A stretch of DNA of 64,000 nucleotides from Paenibacillus apiarius. GTDB lineage: Bacteria > Bacillota > Bacilli > Paenibacillales > Paenibacillaceae. Every line of letters begins with the position of its first letter. Within the stretch, counting starts at the first letter, position 1. The stretch spans positions 620,001-684,000 of the forward strand of contig NZ_JAFFHZ010000001.1 of NCBI RefSeq assembly GCF_017052585.1, in the 5' to 3' direction. Position numbers and translations under genes: made by a program. The notes below the pieces were generated by a model. That model made no database searches, was not told the origin of the DNA, and worked only from the letters and a program-made list of their open reading frames with translations. Shown one piece after another: positions 1-7,902 of the stretch.

Positions 1-52
1 AAGATGCTGCATCAACAGAGCGTCATACAAGCGCCGATAAAGGAGCCGGAGA

Positions 53-436
53 ATGAAACGACTATTGCTCATCACCGTTTTGTTTACAGTTGCCTATACG
101 GTTTATAACAGCCACTACCCGGTTATCGTAAATCTCTCGAATTCTTTTTTTATTTGCGGGCTCATCTATTTGTTTATTGCGTTGTTCAGTTATGTGCGGA
201 ATATCGGTTTCTTCAAAACGTTGAGCTACCATCTGTATCGAAAAAGACAGGCCGACAAGCACAATGACGTCCTCAATGCTTCAGACGCCACACCAGAGCA
301 GCATCGGCAGAAGAAGATTGCATTACATGAATACACCGCTCACCTCGGCCAAAATAAGTGGTCAAACAAATTATTTTATTTGTTCTCCATTCCGTTGCTG
401 CTCTGCTCGTGCGTTTTGGCGTTCGCTTCGATGTAA
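53..436 (+). CDS. DUF3899-like small membrane protein
   Basis: Protein of 127 residues with three hydrophobic segments, at about 5-20, 25-48 and 108-125. A basic, hydrophilic middle part (about 60-100) lies between the second and third. The size and pattern (two N-terminal helices, a charged loop, a last helix) resemble the DUF3899 family of Bacilli, whose function is unknown. A GGAGCCGGAG stretch precedes the ATG and acts as the ribosome site. The gene stands alone in the window: what lies upstream is cut off, and a strong hairpin follows at 495-535. The family assignment rests on general resemblance only. Confidence 0.65.
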   Translation: MKRLLLITVLFTVAYTVYNSHYPVIVNLSNSFFICGLIYLFIALFSYVRNIGFFKTLSYHLYRKRQADKHNDVLNASDATPEQHRQKKIALHEYTAHLGQNKWSNKLFYLFSIPLLLCSCVLAFASM

Positions 437-494
437 CTATGCGGCGAATAGTTCGGTGCTAAGACAGCCCTCAGACCATGCAGGGTAACTTAGT

Positions 495-535
495 AGAAGT
501 CCCCGGCACCGCTCTTATCAGGGCCGGAGACTTCT
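495..535 (+). terminator. Rho-independent terminator after the first gene
   Basis: The arms AGAAGTC-CCGGC and GCCGG-GACTTCT pair across a 15-nt loop, with one bulged base on each side. They are followed by a short T-rich stretch (TTGTC). The hairpin lies 59 nt past the stop of the membrane-protein gene. Confidence 0.6.
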
Positions 536-577
536 TTGTCATGCATATAGACGCTTGTTAGGTCGGGCATGAGGAAG

Positions 578-753
578 TGCAAAAGTACAGCTTAAAACAT
601 AAAATAGTCCTTTTTGGATTCAGGAGACTGCAAAAATGCAGGTGAAACCGCCGCTTTCCATCTATCAAGCCTCATTTGGCGCATATGGAATGCACTTTTG
701 CAGCAGAATCTGACAATCGCAGGGGAAACGATGAATTGAGATGTACTTTTGCA
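578..753. repeat. Four-palindrome intergenic element, copy A
   Basis: Four 12-bp units lie at 578-589 (TGCAAAAGTACA), 629-640 (TGCAAAAATGCA), 691-702 (TGCACTTTTGCA) and 742-753 (TGTACTTTTGCA). The first is the exact reverse complement of the fourth. The second is the reverse complement of the third with one mismatch. All four are symmetric about 665.5, with spacings of 51, 62 and 51 bp. The element fills most of the gap between two convergent genes (437-790). Two other loci in the window share the layout (20921-21097 and 49607-49790). Function unknown. Confidence 0.7.
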
Positions 754-790
754 GCAACGACCGCATATTGCAGTCATACTGTTCTGCAAA

Positions 791-3700
791 TTATCGCTCT
801 TGCTTCAGCTTCCACAGCGCCGGCACGTTCGGCGGCTCCCAGCCTTGCAGCGAGGTATGGCTTTGCACACATTTATACACTGTGCCGTTGTAGGCCACTT
901 CATCATTTAATCGATAGGCGGTTCCTGCTGACCAAGCTCCCGGTCCGGACTGCTCATCTGTCGTCACCTCGATGGACGCGCCTTTCGATACGTTGCCTGC
1001 GGCATCATAAGCGGTCACGGTGAAATGATACGCCGTGTTCGGATTCAATCCCGTGATGTCCGCAGACGGGGCGCTCACCTTCGCGCTCTTGGAGCCGTAC
1101 ACAACCGTATAGCCTGCGATCCCGACGTTATCGGCGGAAGCAGTCCAGCTCAAGCTCACGCTGGTCGATGTTTTCCCCGTCACCTGCAATTGCGAAGGCG
1201 CGGTTGGAGGCGTTTCATCAACGTCTGCAGAGGTCGTGACCGCTACTGCATTGCTCGGTCCGGACAACTTGCCTGCCGCATCTCTGGCTTTAACCGTGAA
1301 CGTATAAGCCGTGTCTGGAGTTAACTCTGTTACGGTATGATTTGTCGGCTGGACCGCTGTCAAATAGCTTCCGTTTTTGTACACCTTATAGGCCGCCGCT
1401 TCCGCCGACGCGTTCCACGCAAGCGACACGCTGTTCGCCGTTACCTTCGCAGCGCGCAATTGGTCTGGGGCCAACGGAATTGGCGGGTTTGGCTTCGTTC
1501 CATCCAGATACGCCCGGTGTTTCTCGGAAAATTCGAACTTATTGAAGCGGTCCCAGTTGATGGACCAAGTCATCAAGCCTCTTAACCCAGGATACCCCGC
1601 TGCGTTACGCAGCTTGTAGCGTCCTCCGAACGATTGTCCCTTCATTGCGTAATCAAGCGCCTTATGAACTTCGGACACTGGCGTAAATCCGCCGCCTGCA
1701 TTCACATTCGCAGGCAGACCGATGACTACTTGATCCGGTCGAAGCGGCGCAAAAAAACGATCCTGTTTTTTCGCCACCGGGAATCCTGTCAGCACCATAT
1801 CAACCATCGCCACATGAAAATCAGCATCGCCCATCGCATAATACGTATCATCGAGCGCCGTAATGGAGCCGGAATTGTAATGCTGCACCTGCAACCAATC
1901 CAATATGTCGCGCAATCCCTCAATGACCGGCAAATAAGCGCCCGCCCGATTATCTGCGCCAGTTGCGTTCCCGCCGTAGAAGCTATAGCCTACCTGCACG
2001 AAGAACGTTTCCGGAGCCATCGTCACCATGAACGAATCGCCGAAGTGACTATGCAAGTCACGCACGGCGGCAATCAGATTAGCAATGACGGGAGTCGTCG
2101 GATGACGGAAATCGGAATCTCCCGGATTCAAGTAGAGAGAGTGGCCTTCAAAGTCGATGTCCAATCCGTCAAAGCCGTAAGCGGAAATGATGCTTTTCAT
2201 CGATGAGACAAAGTTATTGCGCGCCTGTTCCGTCTCCAACTGAACCTGACCGTTCGCCCCGCCAATCGAGATGATTACTTTTTTGCCTTGGCTCTGCAAA
2301 TATTTCACGTCCGCCTTGAAATCGGAATCCGTATACTTGTAAGGCGCAAAGCCTATCGTCCCTCCTTTCGGGCCGTTGGACGGTTCTGCGAACGCCACGT
2401 TGATGACGTCAAAATTGGGCGACACGTCACGCAAGCGGATGAAACCGGAACCGTTGTCGAAGTTATGCCAATAGCCGACGATAATCTTTTTGTCTGCAGG
2501 AAGCGAGGCCGAATGACGATCCGCCGCCGATTCAGCCGGTTCCAAGACCAAAGGCGGCATATTGCCGCCCCCGGTACTATTTGTTGCTGCGGAGCAATCT
2601 CCGACTGCTTTCCACACGCCCCACTCGCCGCTTTGATCCGGACGATCGCCTTGGGTCCACCATTTGGCCTCATAGATTTTCCCGTTATAGGAAACTCGCT
2701 GTCCGCCCGTGTACACGGTATTCTCTCCCCAGGCCGGAGCGGAGCAAGAGGTGCCCCCTCCTGAATCAGTCGCCACCTCTATGCTCGTGCCGGGCGAGAT
2801 GTTGCCGGCCGCATCTGTTGCCGTAACGGTGAATGTGTAAGTCGTGGCGGGCGTCAGGCCGCTGATGGTTGCAGTCGTGCCCAATGTATTCTTGCTCCCG
2901 GATGAGTATGTTATTGTATAACCCGTCACTCCGACGTTATCCGTGGATGCCGTCCAACTAAGGCTCACGCTCGTTGCGGTTTTTGCGGTCGCGATTACAT
3001 TCGTCGGCGCGCTTGGCGGTGTCGTGTCGTTGCCGCCACCGGGGTTTCCGCCTTGCAGATCGCCGGTCAGCTTATTCAATAACACCTTATTGCGATCGCT
3101 GCTATAATCCCAGAACATGGCGCCGCCCAGCTGCTTCGACTTGATGAACGCCGTTTTATGTCCGAACGATTCGACGTCATCATACGTAATGAAGATACCA
3201 TTCGAAGGATTATACAAATAAGGGACTTTGGCTGCGTCGTTCCAATAGCGTGTATAACCGTTACGATTAATATAATTGCTCGCCAAGTCGCTATAGTCGA
3301 AGACGCCTTTCTCCCATGTTCCTACATTGGCCGTATCTGCGCATTGTTGATATTGCCCATTGCCCGCATTCCCGCATCCGCCCCAGCCGCGGCCGTAGAA
3401 CGGGACGCCCAGCACGATTTTATCGGCCGGAACGCCGGCATTGATATGTCCTTGCACTCCAGCTTCGGCATTGAACGACGCGGCATCGGGGACGCCTGCA
3501 GCGGCAGCGGCCGGATCGTAGTAGAGCGGTGAATTGTGGGCGCTAATTTTTTGCCAGCCGCCGTTGAAGTCGTACGTCATGATATTAATCCAATCGACGA
3601 CTTTGGCGATTTCGCCGAGCTCTGTGTTGTTGGCAAATGTCGGGCTCGCCCCGGATGCTATTGTCAGCAGATAAGCCTTGCCGTCGGCCGCTCCGGCCGT

Positions 3701-4405
3701 ATCTAGCTTAGCGCGGACCGCCTGCAGCAGCAGCGTGAAATTGTGTTTGTCCTCCGGGCGGGCGCTGTTGCCCTTCAAGCCTCCTCCAACCGGGTATTCC
3801 CAATCCAAATCGACACCGTCGAATTGATATTTCCGCAGGAAATCAACGGCCGAGTTGGCAAAATTCTCTCTCGTCGCCGCACTCGCCGCCACGTCTGAGA
3901 ATCGGTTGGACCACGACCAGCCGCCTACTGAAATAATTGTTTTCAAGCGGGGATTCGTCAGCTTCAATTTGTTTAGCTGCTTGATGTTGCCCCGTATCGG
4001 CTCATCCCACGTATCGCCGGGGAAGCTCTTCTGGACATCGATCCACGGGTCGCCCAGGACGATGGTGCCGTTCGGAGCATTTATCGTTCCCTTCTCATCC
4101 TGACACGGCCACGTCTGCGGATTCGGACCCGTCGGCTCCGGGTTGCCGTGAATCCCGTTCCAACAAATGTCCGCAAACGCATAGTTGACATGCGTCACCT
4201 TGGACACATCCATATCGCTAACTTGATAATTGCGGCCGTACGCCCCCCAGGAAGGATAGTAGCCCACGACTTTATACCCTGTCCCTGCAGCGGCCTCCTC
4301 CGCCTTCACAATTCCCGATCCCATTGCAGCAAACGGCGTAAACAACATCAATACAGCAAACGCAATAACAGCGAATTTGCGCACCCAAGCTGCCTGCAAA
4401 TGCAT
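791..4405 (-). CDS. Secreted chitinase with two GH18 catalytic domains, FN3 and chitin-binding modules
   Basis: A 1204-residue endo-type chitinase that hydrolyses beta-1,4-GlcNAc polymers outside the cell. The modules in order are: signal peptide about 1-36; GH18 domain of the Bacillus ChiA1 type about 42-450, with catalytic motif DGVDLDWEYP (proton donor near E203); FN3 about 463-550; a CBM5/12-like module about 552-605 (AKWWTQGDRP); a second GH18 domain of the ChiD type about 640-965, with motif DGLDIDFEG (donor near E753); two FN3 domains about 975-1150; and a C-terminal CBM5/12-like module about 1155-1204. Both DxxDxDxE motifs are intact, so both domains should be active. The ATG at 4405 follows AGGAGG by 9 nt. 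The two GH18 domains belong to different subtypes, which points to a fusion rather than an internal duplication. Family and role are secure; regulation is unknown. Confidence 0.95.
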   Translation of the reverse strand: MHLQAAWVRKFAVIAFAVLMLFTPFAAMGSGIVKAEEAAAGTGYKVVGYYPSWGAYGRNYQVSDMDVSKVTHVNYAFADICWNGIHGNPEPTGPNPQTWPCQDEKGTINAPNGTIVLGDPWIDVQKSFPGDTWDEPIRGNIKQLNKLKLTNPRLKTIISVGGWSWSNRFSDVAASAATRENFANSAVDFLRKYQFDGVDLDWEYPVGGGLKGNSARPEDKHNFTLLLQAVRAKLDTAGAADGKAYLLTIASGASPTFANNTELGEIAKVVDWINIMTYDFNGGWQKISAHNSPLYYDPAAAAAGVPDAASFNAEAGVQGHINAGVPADKIVLGVPFYGRGWGGCGNAGNGQYQQCADTANVGTWEKGVFDYSDLASNYINRNGYTRYWNDAAKVPYLYNPSNGIFITYDDVESFGHKTAFIKSKQLGGAMFWDYSSDRNKVLLNKLTGDLQGGNPGGGNDTTPPSAPTNVIATAKTATSVSLSWTASTDNVGVTGYTITYSSGSKNTLGTTATISGLTPATTYTFTVTATDAAGNISPGTSIEVATDSGGGTSCSAPAWGENTVYTGGQRVSYNGKIYEAKWWTQGDRPDQSGEWGVWKAVGDCSAATNSTGGGNMPPLVLEPAESAADRHSASLPADKKIIVGYWHNFDNGSGFIRLRDVSPNFDVINVAFAEPSNGPKGGTIGFAPYKYTDSDFKADVKYLQSQGKKVIISIGGANGQVQLETEQARNNFVSSMKSIISAYGFDGLDIDFEGHSLYLNPGDSDFRHPTTPVIANLIAAVRDLHSHFGDSFMVTMAPETFFVQVGYSFYGGNATGADNRAGAYLPVIEGLRDILDWLQVQHYNSGSITALDDTYYAMGDADFHVAMVDMVLTGFPVAKKQDRFFAPLRPDQVVIGLPANVNAGGGFTPVSEVHKALDYAMKGQSFGGRYKLRNAAGYPGLRGLMTWSINWDRFNKFEFSEKHRAYLDGTKPNPPIPLAPDQLRAAKVTANSVSLAWNASAEAAAYKVYKNGSYLTAVQPTNHTVTELTPDTAYTFTVKARDAAGKLSGPSNAVAVTTSADVDETPPTAPSQLQVTGKTSTSVSLSWTASADNVGIAGYTVVYGSKSAKVSAPSADITGLNPNTAYHFTVTAYDAAGNVSKGASIEVTTDEQSGPGAWSAGTAYRLNDEVAYNGTVYKCVQSHTSLQGWEPPNVPALWKLKQER

Positions 4406-4408
4406 TCA

Positions 4409-4519
4409 TCAATTCCTCCTGTCCCATAATAAAATGACATGCCGCCAATTCAGCCGGCAATCCGGAGGAATGCCGTCCAACTGGCCGCACGGTCTGACAA
4501 AAGTTGTGACGCTTGGCAT
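4409..4519 (-). other. Possible 36-codon leader ORF upstream of the chitinase
   Basis: The sequence AAGGAGGTG, a full match to the 16S rRNA tail, stands directly before an ATG at 4519. The frame runs 36 codons and stops at 4409, three bases before the chitinase start. That layout would suit translational coupling or a leader peptide. Against it, the gap from GGAGG to the ATG is only 2 nt, too short for efficient initiation, and I recognise no family. It may simply be an untranslated leader with a strong SD-like stretch. Confidence 0.25.
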
Positions 4520-5132
4520 CACCTCCTTGCAATGAGAGTGAAAAGGCAAATCGCTTAAACTAAAAGATGTGCGCTACGAATGGTGCTGCATGTTGAGGGG
4601 AAAGGAGAGTACGTGAAGGATGCGAAGATTTGAAAGTCCGGAATCGTCAAAACGGCAAAGCTGATATCACAACTAATTTACTTAGAGAACAGGCTGTAAT
4701 TAAAGGGATAACATTTTACTATGAGGGGGAGATTACTCCACAAGATTCGGAACGCTCGATTTCAGCGCAGGACACGATTACAAAGCAAGCGCTCCGTTCC
4801 AGTGCATGGACACCATTCAGAGCGAGCTCTCCATTCCAGTGAATGGATACTAGCACCCTCGATGTTCTTTTTCTCTTCAACTCGTGTTAACTGCTTTCGG
4901 GTACAGAATGTGGGAGCCACGGAGGTTATGCTTGCTGTACAACGATTCTCGCCCTATCTGATTCAATGGGAGAATGGAACAAAGGATAAAAGGATAGATA
5001 CCTGCTGATGCATGCATATAAATAAGCGGTCCATTTCCTATCGCCTCTTCCCCCTTGCCTCTCTCTGCATTCACCGCTCCCAATACCGAAAACATTGGAT
5101 AGCATCCACTGACCACCGGCAAACCGCACGGC
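4520..5132. other. Intergenic region without a recognisable gene
   Basis: About 600 bp between the chitinase leader and the pfkA terminator. No open frame here has a ribosome site or a recognisable product. The one structured part is a pair of palindromic 18-mers at 4793-4847, described separately. The chitinase promoter must lie in the lower part, but I could not pick a convincing -35/-10 pair. Confidence 0.5.
4793..4847. repeat. Two palindromic 18-mers 37 bp apart
   Basis: TCCATTCCAGTGAATGGA at 4830-4847 is a perfect hairpin: TCCATTC, CAGT, GAATGGA. TCCGTTCCAGTGCATGGA at 4793-4810 is a near copy with damaged symmetry. The centres are 37 bp apart. They resemble the palindrome arrays elsewhere in the window but lack their 51/62 spacing. 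Confidence 0.45.
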
Positions 5133-5172
5133 AAAAAGCCCGGCCAACCGCATTCATGCAGTCAACCGGGCT
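5133..5172 (-). terminator. Rho-independent terminator of pfkA
   Basis: Read on the minus strand, AGCCCGG and CCGGGCT form a 7-bp stem followed directly by a run of Ts (TTTTTG). It begins 42 nt past the pfkA stop. Confidence 0.8.
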
Positions 5173-5213
5173 CTCACAGCGCTTGCCCGAGTTCGTCGTC
5201 CAGCCCGCTTCCC

Positions 5214-6185
5214 TTATTGAGAAAGGCGAGTAGCCAGCTCGTACAGCTCCATATTGAATTCCTTCTTCGTATTGACGACCAAATCGATATCCGTCGCCAC
5301 CAGCTCGCCTTTGATAATGCCACAGCCTTTGCCGGATTCGCCTTCCATCAGCTTGCGAACCGCGAAGTCGCCAAGACGGCTTGCCAAGATGCGGTCAATC
5401 GCCGTAGGCGCGCCGCCGCGTTGAATGTGCCCGAGCACCGTTACGCGCGGTTCCACCGTTGGGCAGCGTTCGATAATGCCTTGCGCGACATCTTCTCCAC
5501 GGCCTACACCTTCGGCCACGATGACGATGCTGTGGCGTTTGCCGCATTCGAAGTTCTCCTTCATGCGCTGCGCCACCTCATCGATGCTGAACGCCACTTC
5601 CGGCACGAGAATCGACTCCGCACCGCTTGCCAGACCGGCATACAGCGCGATATCGCCGCAATGGCGTCCCATAACTTCCACGACGGAAGAGCGTTCATGC
5701 GAACTCATCGTGTCGCGAAGCTTGTTGACCGCATCGACGACAACGCTGACCGCTGTGTCGAAGCCGATTGTGTAGTCCGTGAAGGAAATATCATTATCTA
5801 TCGTACCAGGCAGCCCCATCGTCTTAATGCCAAGCTTGCTCAATTTGTTGGCGCCTTGATAGGAACCGTCTCCACCGATGACGATCAGGCCGTCGATGCC
5901 GTGAGCGCGCAAAATTTCCGCGCCCTTTTGCTGGCCTTCCGCCGTTCTGAATTCTTGACAGCGTGCCGATTGCAAAATCGTACCGCCGCGTTGGATAATA
6001 TCACCTACGCTGCGAATATCCATCGGGCGAATATCTTGATTGATAAGCCCTTGATATCCGCGTTGAATTCCATATACTTCGATACCATTGTACAGCGCCG
6101 TGCGAACCACCGCGCGGATAGCAGCATTCATTCCTTGAGAGTCTCCGCCGCTTGTCAATACGGCAATCTTTTTTACAGCAGTCAT
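5214..6185 (-). CDS. pfkA: ATP-dependent 6-phosphofructokinase
   Basis: A 323-residue enzyme that phosphorylates fructose 6-phosphate to fructose 1,6-bisphosphate, the committed step of glycolysis. Length and motifs are those of bacterial PfkA: N-terminal ATP loop TSGGDSQGMNAA near 11-22, IGGDGS near 102-107, and the catalytic PGTIDND near 125-131. TSGGDSQGMN, in place of the more usual TSGGDAPGMN, is a variant I associate with Paenibacillus. The ATG follows GGGAGGAAACAAC. The gene lies 21 nt downstream of ytpB and may be read through from it. It ends in its own terminator. pyk and accA, frequent neighbours in Bacillus, are absent. Confidence 0.97.
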   Translation of the reverse strand: MTAVKKIAVLTSGGDSQGMNAAIRAVVRTALYNGIEVYGIQRGYQGLINQDIRPMDIRSVGDIIQRGGTILQSARCQEFRTAEGQQKGAEILRAHGIDGLIVIGGDGSYQGANKLSKLGIKTMGLPGTIDNDISFTDYTIGFDTAVSVVVDAVNKLRDTMSSHERSSVVEVMGRHCGDIALYAGLASGAESILVPEVAFSIDEVAQRMKENFECGKRHSIVIVAEGVGRGEDVAQGIIERCPTVEPRVTVLGHIQRGGAPTAIDRILASRLGDFAVRKLMEGESGKGCGIIKGELVATDIDLVVNTKKEFNMELYELATRLSQ

Positions 6186-6206
6186 GTTGTTTCCTCCCTC
6201 TAATCC

Positions 6207-7289
6207 TCAATACATATGTTTACGTATCCAGCGGCTGTTCATCCAAAAAAACAATCGCATCAGCGGACTATTTCTCATTAATCGCTTGGATACGCTCTTC
6301 ACTTCTTCTTGTTCTCTCACTTTGGAATCGGATAGATATAGAGCAAGGAGCCCTTCGATAATCATACGGTGAAAGCGTCCTTCCGGCAGTGAACTAATTC
6401 GCACCGTCGCAAGTTCTGCAATGTGGCCAATTCGCTCCACCACTTTGCCCTGCCCGTCGTAATAATTACAAAAATTCAGATCCCCGCCGACTCTGTCTTC
6501 TTCTTGGTCAATCAAGTAATCAAGCAAAATGTGCAATCCGCATACGTAAGGAAAATAAGCCTCGCGAATTTGCTCCACTTCCCGATTCGTCAACTGCTCG
6601 TCCGCCGCAGCCAGGAACAACTGAAACACGCCGAGTGTGGACCCCGTTGCCGCCGCAAACTCGTTCCATGCCAGCTCCGGATATTCGGCCTCATAGGATT
6701 GCCACCACGTGAGCAGCGCGTCTTCCCGCTTGTCGGGGTGAATATGCTTATAGACTTGCAGATCGGCATACAGCCCGACAAGACGCACAATGCTTGACTG
6801 TGCGACCGCGTAGCCCGGCAGTCTTGCAATACAGGTGCGGCATTGCTCCACTAACGCGCACAAATAACCGCCATCGTCCTTATCTTCCCTTAACGCATAA
6901 TAATCCTTAAGCGGCTCCTCCGGCTGAACCGCATCCAGCATTGACTGGTGCAGCAATCGAAAATCATCCGGATCCATAGAAGTGCTGCGATCACACAGAT
7001 TGTCCAAATAATCGCTAATCGTCTGAAATGCCACAATGAGCGGAATTAACACATCACGCACCTCTAACCGAGCTGCAGCATACACCGCACCGCCTTCACA
7101 GTGAAATTGCTTGCCAGCAATGCTTGCCAGCGCCTGCTTGCGCAATTCCTCATTCGGTATAAGTTCCGCCCGCTTCTGCCATGCCGACAATGCGGAACGA
7201 ACTTCCGGCAGTATGTATTTATATACGCGGTACATGAGCCCGAGCGGCTCTTTCGGAGCAAATGTACGGCGTTTACTTTGCTGGTTCAA
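6207..7289 (-). CDS. ytpB: Tetraprenyl-beta-curcumene synthase family (DUF2600, YtpB)
   Basis: A 360-residue cytoplasmic protein matching the YtpB family, which cyclises linear tetraprenyl diphosphate to tetraprenyl-beta-curcumene on the way to sesquarterpenes in Bacillus. Aspartate-rich stretches that could bind the metal-diphosphate are visible: SDYLDN near 91-96 and LDYLIDQEED near 258-267. B. subtilis YtpB is about 367 residues, so this is full length. The start is a TTG at 7289, preceded by CGGAGGTTATCC. No prenyl transferase or second cyclase gene lies nearby, so the rest of the pathway must be elsewhere. pfkA follows on the same strand after 21 nt. Confidence 0.88.
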   Translation of the reverse strand: MNQQSKRRTFAPKEPLGLMYRVYKYILPEVRSALSAWQKRAELIPNEELRKQALASIAGKQFHCEGGAVYAAARLEVRDVLIPLIVAFQTISDYLDNLCDRSTSMDPDDFRLLHQSMLDAVQPEEPLKDYYALREDKDDGGYLCALVEQCRTCIARLPGYAVAQSSIVRLVGLYADLQVYKHIHPDKREDALLTWWQSYEAEYPELAWNEFAAATGSTLGVFQLFLAAADEQLTNREVEQIREAYFPYVCGLHILLDYLIDQEEDRVGGDLNFCNYYDGQGKVVERIGHIAELATVRISSLPEGRFHRMIIEGLLALYLSDSKVREQEEVKSVSKRLMRNSPLMRLFFWMNSRWIRKHMY

Positions 7290-7395
7290 GGATAACCTCC
7301 GTTCTCCATCGGTCTAGCTGTGAATGCACTCATTTTAGCCACAACTATTATATTACGAAGTGACAGTTTGCACAAACCTTCTGATGGCTTCTTTA

Positions 7396-7713
7396 TTAGT
7401 GGTGGATTTTGGCATCCATCTCTTGATGAATGTTGTACCACAAATGCAAATCATTAATGATGCTGGCCAGCTCGGCAATCTCTGAATTGAGACAGCAAGA
7501 GGCTTCGAATTGCTCCTCGTCATACAGAGCATTCTGCTTGGCTACGATATCCCGCTCCAACGCCTTTATCCGGTCCGGTATCATTCCCCGAATCTCTTCC
7601 CATTTTGCCAAAATCGCCGATCTTTCATCCCAATGGAGCGATTCCCAAGCGGCATGCAGAACCGGCACTTCAATGCCTAACCGGCCGTCCCATTCAAACA
7701 CAACATTCCCCAT
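7396..7713 (-). CDS. Small conserved hypothetical protein
   Basis: A 105-residue soluble protein with no signal peptide or membrane helix. The middle (about 35-90) is rich in alternating charged and hydrophobic residues (IKALERDIVAKQNALYDEEQ), as in a helical hairpin or short coiled coil. The end is histidine-rich. The ATG at 7713 has an AGAGGG ribosome site. It precedes ytpB on the same strand by about 107 nt. I do not recognise the family and assign no function. Confidence 0.6.
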   Translation of the reverse strand: MGNVVFEWDGRLGIEVPVLHAAWESLHWDERSAILAKWEEIRGMIPDRIKALERDIVAKQNALYDEEQFEASCCLNSEIAELASIINDLHLWYNIHQEMDAKIHH

Positions 7714-7902
7714 GCTGACAACCCTCTCTTATAAAATGAAGGATCTGCCGACGCCGACCCGATGTAGACTCATTATAACATGAATCTTGTGCCTTATTAT
7801 TCAAGGAAAGCAGCGTTCCTCCTGCCAGAAGCATGCTATACTATACCGTAATCTTTTTCACAATCTAACAAGATGGTCAAGACCGCAGAGGAGGATCTCA
7901 CA

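Noticed and set aside
676-1023. Possible repeat protein with CTFAA every 17 residues over the 51-bp repeat
   Set aside because: The related elements use 62, 52 and 63 bp steps, which break the frame, so the 17-residue period is a by-product of the DNA repeat.
5217-6203. Long open frame (328 codons) antisense to pfkA
   Set aside because: It covers pfkA on the opposite strand, has no ribosome site, and gives an Arg/His/Ala-rich product of shadow type.
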